Assembly: GCF_003346715.1 (NCBI RefSeq)
Contig: NZ_QQPQ01000001.1
Span: forward strand, 186,001-250,000
From: Oceanispirochaeta sp. M1
GTDB lineage: Bacteria > Spirochaetota > Spirochaetia > DSM-2461
Reading direction: 5' to 3'
Length of the DNA: 64,000 nucleotides
The position numbers and the translations under genes were made by a program. How positions within the stretch are numbered: position 1 is the stretch's first letter; each line of letters starts with the position of its first letter. Shown here in pieces: positions 16,997 through 25,832 of this stretch. The notes under the pieces are model-generated. The model saw only the letters and a list, made by a program, of their open reading frames with translations, was not told the origin of the DNA and made no database searches.

Positions 16997-17675
16997 ATAC
17001 ATCTTATTATGGCTTGAAGGTCCCTTGCAGTCCTGGGGGTATGATTCCCAGTTCGGAATGAGGGATACCTTGGCATTTCCAACAAAATCAGGAGTTTTTG
17101 GAATAATTCTTGCGGCTCTCGGAGCAAAAGGACCTCAGATTGATCTCCTACAGGTATTATCAGAATATCCACAATCGGTCATTTCCTATAAAAAAAGAGA
17201 GGATAAAGAATCCTTTCTTATGGATTTTCAGATGGTTGGCAGTGGGTACAATGATAAAGATATTTGGGAGAAAAACTTTATTCCTAAAACAAATGATGGT
17301 AAAAAAGCTATTGGCGGTGGGACTAAGATGACATACCGGAACTATCTCCAGGATGCCGTTTTTGCTGTGATCCAGGAGCTTCCAGACTCCCTGGCAATTG
17401 ATATAGCTGCTGCTCTTCAGGCTCCTGTCTTTAACCTTTCCCTGGGACGAAAGAATTGTATACCCTCTGAATTTATTTTCCAGGGTATATTCTCAGAAAA
17501 AGATGAGTCCGAAAATTCTGCTCAAAAATTATCTGAAGAAAAAGGGTTGATAAAAGATTTTTATGTATTGGATGGTGAATATCCCGGTGACTTGATCACT
17601 CTAAATGATGTCCCACTCCAATTTGGAGAGATGAAAAAATACCGGGATAGACGGGTTAGTGTCATTGAATGTTGA
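16989..17675 (+). CDS. cas5e: Cascade subunit Cas5e/CasD
   Basis: Cas5e caps the crRNA 5' handle. The 228-residue protein has the typical N-terminus YILLWLEGPLQSWGYDSQFG then MRDTLAFPTKSGVFGIILAALG, where the tryptophan/glycine pattern and the TKSGV loop are conserved, and ends with the C-terminal YRDRRV motif near residue 218. It overlaps cas7e by eight bases and cas1 by 17, so expression is tightly coupled. Confidence 0.94.
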   Translation: MSKYILLWLEGPLQSWGYDSQFGMRDTLAFPTKSGVFGIILAALGAKGPQIDLLQVLSEYPQSVISYKKREDKESFLMDFQMVGSGYNDKDIWEKNFIPKTNDGKKAIGGGTKMTYRNYLQDAVFAVIQELPDSLAIDIAAALQAPVFNLSLGRKNCIPSEFIFQGIFSEKDESENSAQKLSEEKGLIKDFYVLDGEYPGDLITLNDVPLQFGEMKKYRDRRVSVIEC

Positions 17676-18531
17676 GACCCCGAAAAAGAACAGATTATTC
17701 ATAAAAATCCAAAGGAACAATCTCCCTCAAGTCAAAGATAGATATCCTTATATTTATCTTGAAAGGGGAAGGTTGGAAATTGATGATAGCAGTGTTAAGT
17801 GGATTGACTGTGAGGGCAATCTTGTACGAATACCATCTGCATCATTAAATGCTATCCTCCTTGGTCCGGGAACCAGTATCACCCATGAGGCTGTAAAGGT
17901 CTTAGCCGCTTCAAAATGTATGGTCTGCTGGGTGGGGGAGGATAGTATGCTTTTCTATGCAGTCGGACAATGTCCTACATCCAATACCAGGAACATGAGA
18001 GTTCAAATGGAAAAGGCTTCTTCTCCCAAGAAAAGACTTGAAGTTGCCAGGAGAATGTTTTTAACTCGATTCCCCGGGGAAGATATTAGTCGGAAATCCT
18101 TACAAGAACTTATGGGCATGGAAGGAAGACGAGTTAAACAGCTGTATGAGCAAAAAGCAGAGGAATATGGTGTCGGCTGGAAAGGCCGTTCTTTTATTCC
18201 CGGTAAGTTTCAACTATCAGATATTACCAATCAGATTCTCAGCTCTGCCAATGCCGCATTGTATGGAATCTTGACTTCTGCCATATACAGTATGGGATTT
18301 TCCCCACATATAGGGTTTGTTCATTCAGGCAGCCCTCTACCCTTCATTTATGATATGGCAGATCTATACAAGGAACATCTATGTATTGATCTTTCTTTTT
18401 CTTTAACACTGGAAATGGCTGGTCAATATAATAAATATCTTGTTGCTGAAAAATTCAGACAAAGAGTTTTAGATATGAAAATATTGGATATTATAGGTAA
18501 TGATGTAAAACGAATGTTGGATATGAAATAG
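17659..18531 (+). CDS. cas1: CRISPR integrase Cas1 (type I-E)
   Basis: Cas1 with Cas2 integrates new spacers at the leader end of the array. The 290-residue protein is of the I-E type: LPQVKDRYPYIYLERGRLEI near residue 15, GPGTSITHEAVKVLA near 73, the ANAALYG helix near 197, and the active-site region GFSPHIGFVHSGSPLPFIYD near 213-232 followed by MADLYKE, which holds the catalytic His and Asp residues. The start is GTG at 17659 inside the end of cas5e; no ATG gives a complete N-terminus. The stop shares one base with the cas2 GTG. Confidence 0.95.
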   Translation: MSLNVETPKKNRLFIKIQRNNLPQVKDRYPYIYLERGRLEIDDSSVKWIDCEGNLVRIPSASLNAILLGPGTSITHEAVKVLAASKCMVCWVGEDSMLFYAVGQCPTSNTRNMRVQMEKASSPKKRLEVARRMFLTRFPGEDISRKSLQELMGMEGRRVKQLYEQKAEEYGVGWKGRSFIPGKFQLSDITNQILSSANAALYGILTSAIYSMGFSPHIGFVHSGSPLPFIYDMADLYKEHLCIDLSFSLTLEMAGQYNKYLVAEKFRQRVLDMKILDIIGNDVKRMLDMK

Positions 18532-18818
18532 TGGTTGTCGTAATAGCTAATGATTTACCACCGGCGGTTCGTGGTAGGATGAAACTCTGGTTTATTGAAC
18601 CACGGGCAAATGTCTTTGTTTCAGGTATTAAAGATAATATTGCTGATGGTGTTATCAATTATTTGATCAATAGTTGTCCAGTTACATCCGGGTTGTTAGT
18701 CTTTCAAAAAGTAAATTATCCTCCCTATTATAAAATTTGGGGTATTGGCGACACAAAAAGAAAAATTGCCAGTATTGATGGGCTTCAACTAATTTTTGAA
18801 AAATTTCAGGATATCTAA
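18531..18818 (+). CDS. cas2: CRISPR adaptation protein Cas2 (type I-E)
   Basis: Cas2 dimerises between two Cas1 dimers in the integration complex. This 95-residue protein is the I-E form: MVVVIANDLPPAVRGRMKLW then FIEPRANVFVSGI, with the LVFQKVNYPPYY and WGIGDTKR segments later. There is no DnaQ domain fused to its C-terminus, unlike the Cas2-DnaQ fusions of some streptococci. It starts with GTG overlapping the cas1 TAG by one base. It is the last cas gene, 48 bp before the first repeat. Confidence 0.95.
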   Translation: MVVVIANDLPPAVRGRMKLWFIEPRANVFVSGIKDNIADGVINYLINSCPVTSGLLVFQKVNYPPYYKIWGIGDTKRKIASIDGLQLIFEKFQDI

Positions 18819-18866
18819 ATACACCGTATGTGGTGTATCTCTAACAAACCCTTACTATATATTGGT
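18819..18866 (+). promoter_or_regulatory. Short CRISPR leader with an inverted repeat
   Basis: Only 48 bp separate cas2 from the first repeat. A perfect 7-bp inverted repeat ATACACC/GGTGTAT with a 6-nt spacer (18819-18838) begins right after the cas2 stop. TATATT at 18858-18863 could be a -10 element, without a clear -35. The decayed repeat is at the other end, so this side is the leader. Either the leader is unusually short or it extends into cas2. Confidence 0.6.
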
Positions 18867-21800
18867 GTTTTCCCCGCTCAGGCGGGGGTGTTTCTTAGCT
18901 GAAGCGGATAAGAAAGCGCGAGAAGAGGTTTTCCCCGCTCAGGCGGGGGTGTTTCCTCCTGGTGATCGGTGTTCTCGGTATAGCAGTGGTTTTCCCCGCT
19001 CAGGCGGGGGTGTTTCTGACTGGGTACGATGAATACTACATGGAAGAGTGTTTTCCCCGCTCAGGCGGGGGTGTTTCTAACACTGGCAAGGACCAAAGAG
19101 CTGTTAGGCAGTTTTCCCCGCTCAGGCGGGGGTGTTTCTGCTTTCTGATGGTGGGACTTTAGACGGGTACTGTTTTCCCCGCTCAGGCGGGGGTGTTTCT
19201 ATCGGTATATAAATCCATCTGCTGATGAGGAGGTTTTCCCCGCTCAGGCGGGGGTGTTTCTGTACTTACACGGCAGAACTCAAGAGAGATGGAGTTTTCC
19301 CCGCTCAGGCGGGGGTGTTTCTGAGGTGATTGATAGTACAGTCTTTTGGACATCGTTTTCCCCGCTCAGGCGGGGGTGTTTCTCCGGTCTCTTTCCCCTC
19401 TTCATCTATTGTGGTGTTTTCCCCGCTCAGGCGGGGGTGTTTCTATTTATACATTCATCCTGCCTGTCTATGTCGAGTTTTCCCCGCTCAGGCGGGGGTG
19501 TTTCTAATAGCTTTGCATCTGACAGTTCATGGTGGTGGTTTTCCCCGCTCAGGCGGGGGTGTTTCTGCTCCAGTCGTACCCTTTATGCGATATTTCCCGT
19601 TTTCCCCGCTCAGGCGGGGGTGTTTCTAAGGTTGCTCCTCCTGAAATGGAACTGCTACGGTTTTCCCCGCTCAGGCGGGGGTGTTTCTTATGTGGAAGAG
19701 CAAGAGAGCATCAGGAGGGCGTTTTCCCCGCTCAGGCGGGGGTGTTTCCTATGTATATTACGATTACCTCCCCGGTCGGAGGTTTTCCCCGCTCAGGCGG
19801 GGGTGTTTCTCATCTTCATTACTCCCCTCCCTTATCATGGATGTTTTCCCCGCTCAGGCGGGGGTGTTTCTGTACAGTTAGGAAAGAAAACCCTTGTGAA
19901 GGCGTTTTCCCCGCTCAGGCGGGGGTGTTTCCCGGTGCAACATTGTCTTTAGGGTATAGCGATAGTTTTCCCCGCTCAGGCGGGGGTGTTTCTGGTTAAA
20001 TCTAAACTGGTACAGGAATGCGCACGTTTTCCCCGCTCAGGCGGGGGTGTTTCTCAGAAAAGTAACTGTTTATATTCATACAAAGGGTTTTCCCCGCTCA
20101 GGCGGGGGTGTTTCATCAGTGCTGTATCAAAGATTCTTCATTCAGAGGTTTTCCCCGCTCAGGCGGGGGTGTTTCCCAGTTGCTTAATCATTTCACTATC
20201 ACTTCGAAGTTTTCCCCGCTCAGGCGGGGGTGTTTCTACAGAGAGAGGTGAGATAGTCTGCCGGTTAACGTTTTCCCCGCTCAGGCGGGGGTGTTTCTCA
20301 GTTGGTCCCGGTAGTGTCTACATACATATGGTTTTCCCCGCTCAGGCGGGGGTGTTTCCAACCTTGCCCCCGAGAAGTACAGGAATCAGCCGTTTTCCCC
20401 GCTCAGGCGGGGGTGTTTCTACGGTAAGTTCCCTATAGGTTCAAAAGCCTATGTTTTCCCCGCTCAGGCGGGGGTGTTTCTAAACTTGATGCCCTCCGAA
20501 GAGGGCTGATTGATGTTTTCCCCGCTCAGGCGGGGGTGTTTCTCTGCTCAAAGCTTGAAAGATTCCAGGTAGTAGGTTTTCCCCGCTCAGGCGGGGGTGT
20601 TTCCAGAGATCATACCAGTGCAACCACATCCCCACTGTTTTCCCCGCTCAGGCGGGGGTGTTTCTGCCTTATACAGGGGGAGTCATACGAAATCTGGGTT
20701 TTCCCCGCTCAGGCGGGGGTGTTTCTCAATTGATACCGGAGATGATCAAAACAGAGAAGTTTTCCCCGCTCAGGCGGGGGTGTTTCTATATTCAGAGCTT
20801 GCAAATTCATTAGGCGTTTGTTTTCCCCGCTCAGGCGGGGGTGTTTCCGACATAATAGAATCAATCCTATGTGAGCTTGCGTTTTCCCCGCTCAGGCGGG
20901 GGTGTTTCTTATCCTCAATTCTCAGACAGAGGCCTTTGTTGGTTTTCCCCGCTCAGGCGGGGGTGTTTCTTGATATCTTTCAGCTTTATTTCAAGGTCAG
21001 AAGTTTTCCCCGCTCAGGCGGGGGTGTTTCTCGATTCTTTTTCACCTCTCAGAGTTTTAGCAGGTTTTCCCCGCTCAGGCGGGGGTGTTTCTAGTTCTTC
21101 ATGGACACATCCTGATATATAAGCGTTTTCCCCGCTCAGGCGGGGGTGTTTCTAGATATTATAGTTCCTTATTGGGACGGAGAAGGTTTTCCCCGCTCAG
21201 GCGGGGGTGTTTCAGTTTGAGAACCGCCGAAGCTGAACAAGTAAAGGTTTTCCCCGCTCAGGCGGGGGTGTTTCTCACGGAGTGTCATGCCTTTGCTTTC
21301 TCCTGTTGTTTTCCCCGCTCAGGCGGGGGTGTTTCTATTTTGACCATGACTTCAGTACCGCTTTGATCGTTTTCCCCGCTCAGGCGGGGGTGTTTCTCCT
21401 ATGTGAGCTTGCACTTGCCGAAGATGAACATTTTCCCCGCTCAGGCGGGGGTGTTTCTTGATGATTACACCCAGGGAATGCGGAATATTCGTTTTCCCCG
21501 CTCAGGCGGGGGTGTTTCTACTGCGGTAGTCGCTGCGGCGATCATAAAAGCGTTTTCCCCGCTCAGGCGGGGGTGTTTCTTGAGAATGCAGCCGGTGACG
21601 TTCATACATGGCGTTTTCCCCGCTCAGGCGGGGGTGTTTCTTCATAACAAGCGACTGGGTCTGTCCAGCTTCCGTTTTCCCCGCTCAGGCGGGGGTGTTT
21701 CTTCAATTAACTGAGGAAATCGGCGAGAAGCTGGGTTTTCCCCGCTCAGGCGGGGGTGTTTCTAAGCAAGGTTGCCCCGGAGCCGTATCATGTCCGTTTT

Positions 21801-24800
21801 CCCCGCTCAGGCGGGGGTGTTTCCTGATGAAATACGACGCCGGAGCTTATCAGGTAGTTTTCCCCGCTCAGGCGGGGGTGTTTCTGAGAAATATCACCCC
21901 ATGCCGTCCTACACGGAGTTTTCCCCGCTCAGGCGGGGGTGTTTCTATTCTGTTGTCTTTGTGGTTTTTTCTGGGTCAGTTTTCCCCGCTCAGGCGGGGG
22001 TGTTTCCTTATAGTAGAGGGTTGTTATGATATAGCCGACGTTTTCCCCGCTCAGGCGGGGGTGTTTCTGCTTTATATTCCTGCAGTGTAAGCTGGATAAA
22101 GTTTTCCCCGCTCAGGCGGGGGTGTTTCTGAATGGATAAGTGTTGATGATCGGTTGCCTGAGTTTTCCCCGCTCAGGCGGGGGTGTTTCTTACATACAAA
22201 TGACTCATCTTCCGCCGAATAAGTTTTCCCCGCTCAGGCGGGGGTGTTTCCGGATAGACGTGTCCGGGGGTCTGAGCGAGCCAGTTTTCCCCGCTCAGGC
22301 GGGGGTGTTTCTATTCCCATTTTGAATTTCAACAAAGACGTTAGGTTTTCCCCGCTCAGGCGGGGGTGTTTCCATTCCTCACCCCAAAAGGCATGGCCTG
22401 GGTGAGTTTTCCCCGCTCAGGCGGGGGTGTTTCCTATATTTGTCTGCTGCTTTCTTCCCATAGAGTGTTTTCCCCGCTCAGGCGGGGGTGTTTCTACCTA
22501 AAGGGAACCACAAAAGAGTGCTGGTTCGTTTTCCCCGCTCAGGCGGGGGTGTTTCTATCGCCGGAGTTTATGAGATTACCATTGATCGGTTTTCCCCGCT
22601 CAGGCGGGGGTGTTTCTTGCCTGTTGTGCTTTCTTCCGTCTATGGTATTGTTTTCCCCGCTCAGGCGGGGGTGTTTCTACTGTTATCAGGCTGACCATAG
22701 AAAACTATATGTTTTCCCCGCTCAGGCGGGGGTGTTTCTAGTCTCCTGTTCTTCCTCTGGAGCGTTCTCCTGTTTTCCCCGCTCAGGCGGGGGTGTTTCT
22801 ATATAACGAACTCGGCAATAGCCGACAGGGAAGTTTTCCCCGCTCAGGCGGGGGTGTTTCTCATCTGGCTGTCATTGCAATTAGCGTTACGGCGTTTTCC
22901 CCGCTCAGGCGGGGGTGTTTCGCATACTATTTATTATTATATTTTACTTGACTAGTTTTCCCCGCTCAGGCGGGGGTGTTTCTCATCTTCATTACTCCCC
23001 TCCCTTATCATGGATGTTTTCCCCGCTCAGGCGGGGGTGTTTCTTATTTTAAGATCCATATCTTTAGGCTGGCTCAGTTTTCCCCGCTCAGGCGGGGGTG
23101 TTTCCTTATCAACAAATACGCCAAAGAGACATTTGACGTTTTCCCCGCTCAGGCGGGGGTGTTTCTCAGTGACAGAAGAAGAACCTGATTACATCCAGGT
23201 TTTCCCCGCTCAGGCGGGGGTGTTTCTCCAGTAGTCCCGTTGTGGTACGTTGTGCTAATGTTTTCCCCGCTCAGGCGGGGGTGTTTCTGTACCTTTAATT
23301 TAATCCCTATTGATTATTATGTTTTCCCCGCTCAGGCGGGGGTGTTTCTGTTACATCGGGGATAAATCTTACAGTGCTTGAGTTTTCCCCGCTCAGGCGG
23401 GGGTGTTTCTAGTGTAGTTTATGCGGAAGAAGACGGGAATGGGTTTTCCCCGCTCAGGCGGGGGTGTTTCTCGCCTATGATATGGAAATACTGGAAGGAC
23501 AGGGTTTTCCCCGCTCAGGCGGGGGTGTTTCTGTTTCGGTAGCTATAACGCTGCAGATTCTAAGGTTTTCCCCGCTCAGGCGGGGGTGTTTCTTCTATAA
23601 CACAACTAAAGCAATGGTTTAATAAGTTTTCCCCGCTCAGGCGGGGGTGTTTCCATTAAAGTTCTTCATCCTTTGTCTATACTCTTGTTTTCCCCGCTCA
23701 GGCGGGGGTGTTTCTGGCTAAACCTGTTACTATCATGACCTACGAACGTTTTCCCCGCTCAGGCGGGGGTGTTTCCAAGATACATTCCTCCTGAATCGGC
23801 TCCGGCATGTTTTCCCCGCTCAGGCGGGGGTGTTTCTGAAGAAAGATTGGCAGCAATCGAAGCTTTCGACGTTTTCCCCGCTCAGGCGGGGGTGTTTCTG
23901 TATAAATGACATTTTTTACAATGCTTCCAGAGTTTTCCCCGCTCAGGCGGGGGTGTTTCTGTTTTCATTCTCACATCCTTTTATTTGTTATTGTTTTCCC
24001 CGCTCAGGCGGGGGTGTTTCTTTTATCCAGATCTTAAACCAGATGATTATTGGGTTTTCCCCGCTCAGGCGGGGGTGTTTCTAAAGCCGGTGAAGGTATT
24101 CTATCGGCTGGATCGTTTTCCCCGCTCAGGCGGGGGTGTTTCCATGCTTTATACTCTTCTAGTGATATTTCAATAGTTTTCCCCGCTCAGGCGGGGGTGT
24201 TTCTCTTTTAGTAAAACGATTTACCATTTGCCCTCCGTTTTCCCCGCTCAGGCGGGGGTGTTTCTGAGATTAAATATATTTACAATGGATGCTGAAAGTT
24301 TTCCCCGCTCAGGCGGGGGTGTTTCCACAACTGGATACAGGCAGTTTACTAGTTTTTGGTTTTCCCCGCTCAGGCGGGGGTGTTTCTTCCAGAGAGTCCT
24401 TTTCTGATTCCTTCTCCAAGTTTTCCCCGCTCAGGCGGGGGTGTTTCTCCCATTATACAAAAAAAACAGATCTTAACGATGTTTTCCCCGCTCAGGCGGG
24501 GGTGTTTCTATTATTTCTAAATTCGTAACAGGTGAAGCGCCGTTTTCCCCGCTCAGGCGGGGGTGTTTCTTACATTTGCCCGATTGGGTGATTGGTAAAT
24601 GGGTTTTCCCCGCTCAGGCGGGGGTGTTTCTAACGCAGACGGCAGATTTGACGACGAAGAGGAGTTTTCCCCGCTCAGGCGGGGGTGTTTCCACTTTCGA
24701 GCATATCGGCGCTCTATTTGATCCGTTTTCCCCGCTCAGGCGGGGGTGTTTCTGATTTGTCCCTTCGGAAGTCATCATTTTCACTGTTTTTCCACTCAGG

Positions 24801-24814
24801 CAGGGGGATTTTGG
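18867..24814 (+). CRISPR. Type I-E CRISPR array, 97 intact repeats plus one decayed terminal repeat
   Basis: I traced every unit. The repeat is 29 bp: it starts GTTTT, has stem CCCCGC/GCGGGG around loop TCAG and ends GTGTTTCN. The period is 61 bp throughout except for two 33-nt spacers (20482-20514 and 23838-23870); all other spacers are 32 nt. Repeats are otherwise identical apart from G to A at the first base of repeat 43 (21430). The last base N is T in 76 repeats, C in 18, A in 2 and G in 1. Repeat 97 starts at 24725, and a degenerate copy at 24786-24814 closes the trailer end. Spacers 16 and 68 are identical, and spacers 33 and 42 overlap by 15 nt. Repeat sequence, length and neighbours agree with subtype I-E, transcribed in the plus direction from the cas2 side. 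Confidence 0.99.
24786..24814 (+). repeat. Degenerate terminal CRISPR repeat
   Basis: A copy beginning GTTTTTCCACTCAGG and ending in GGGGGATTTTGG sits exactly one 61-bp period after repeat 97. It has lost one base in the stem and carries several changes that break the CCCCGC/GCGGGG pairing. Terminal repeat decay is typical of the trailer end and fixes the array polarity. Confidence 0.9.
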
Positions 24815-24953
24815 ACCTCCGCTGATGAAACGAGATTACCACTGCGTTTTACCTCTTTAAACTGGGATTCTTAAAATCTCTAAACATTTTAACAGGTTAA
24901 GAAAAAAATCATTTTGGACAAGAAATCATTTCTTTCAATTGAATCCTTCTCTC

Positions 24954-25448
24954 TTAAGATAATAACATTTTCGAATTCGTTATATGAAAATGGAATAACT
25001 GAGCACAGGCTCTGGCATCTGATAAAGCATCATGATGGTTTAATGGAATTTGATATTCATCACAAAGGGAGGCAAGATTCTTTCTGTATATTTTATATGT
25101 ACATCTTTTTGTGTAGGAAGGGGGAAGCATATTATAGAATTCCAGAGTTTTTTCAAGAACAGGGAAATCAAAAGCCATTCCATTATGAGCAACAACGGTC
25201 TGATTTCTTATATAGGATTCAATCTCTTTCCAAATTTCCGCAAAATTGGGTGCATCTTCTGTATCTTTAGCAGTTATTCCGTGGATTTCAATGAATCGAT
25301 TCCAGTAATAATTTTTCGGTGGTCTGACTAATCGACTAATCTCTTTTACAATCTTTCCATTAACAACCCGAATCAAACCTACCTGACATATACTGTATCT
25401 TTTTCCCTGGGCTGTTTCAAAATCTATTGCTGTATAATCTGAACTCAT
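24954..25448 (-). CDS. Stand-alone DEDDh 3'-5' exonuclease (DnaQ/epsilon-like) beside the array
   Basis: This 164-residue protein is a compact DnaQ-type exonuclease with all DEDDh residues: Asp9 and Glu11 in AIDFETAQG, Asp94 in AHNGMAFDFPVL, and His139 with Asp144 in HHDALSDARA. It would remove nucleotides from DNA 3' ends with two metal ions. It has no polymerase-binding tail, so a replicative epsilon role is unlikely. It faces the CRISPR array from its distal end, 139 bp past the decayed repeat. In other I-E systems DnaQ-like exonucleases trim prespacers, as Cas2 fusions or as host enzymes; a role here in adaptation is inferred from position only. RBS AGAGGG precedes the ATG. Confidence 0.88.
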   Translation of the reverse strand: MSSDYTAIDFETAQGKRYSICQVGLIRVVNGKIVKEISRLVRPPKNYYWNRFIEIHGITAKDTEDAPNFAEIWKEIESYIRNQTVVAHNGMAFDFPVLEKTLEFYNMLPPSYTKRCTYKIYRKNLASLCDEYQIPLNHHDALSDARACAQLFHFHITNSKMLLS

Positions 25449-25505
25449 GATGATCCCTCTATTTCGATATACTGTAAATATACAATTGTTTAAACTAGTG
25501 ATGTA

Positions 25506-25832
25506 GTGGTGTTCAATAATAAACAGATAGCTATTGAAATGAAAGGTTCATCTGGTGATGCAGTAAATATTATGAGCCTTGATATCGAATATGACTCGTT
25601 AATTGCTAAAGTTGGAATGACATGAGAGATAAATGTAACCTTGGATGTAAATACCATTTATGCGGTGTCAGAGAAAGAGTCATCCACTATACTCTTGGAT
25701 GCTTGGTAAGGGACTTTCAATCATTCTAATTTAAAGGTTAGTGGGAACTGGAGTTTTTTAATTGTAAGACACTCTGCCAGTGGTATTTATGCCTCAGTAA
25801 AACCACTTTTACATTGGCTCTGGTCTATTCAA
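25506..25832 (+). pseudogene. Possible decayed coding sequence at the right edge of the CRISPR island
   Basis: The 384-bp gap 25449-25832 has no intact gene. One plus-strand frame from GTG at 25506 reads 39 codons (IAIEMKGSSGDAVNIM...), hits TGA at 25623, continues 27 codons (EINVTLDVNTIYAVSEKE...) to TAA at 25707, and then stays open past 25832. The peptide composition looks protein-like, but two stops in about 110 codons may also arise by chance in AT-rich DNA. I recognise no family. Confidence 0.25.

Noticed and set aside
18796-24528. Many plus-strand reading frames of 60-230 codons across the CRISPR array, full of recurring FPRSGGGVS, FSPLRRGCF and FPAQAGVF peptides
   Set aside because: These are the three frame translations of the 29-bp repeat with spacers in between; they have no independent coding support.
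24815-24953. Further array units or a tracr-like element after the decayed repeat
   Set aside because: Only AT-rich sequence without repeat similarity; a short direct repeat AAATGATTT occurs but forms no hairpin.
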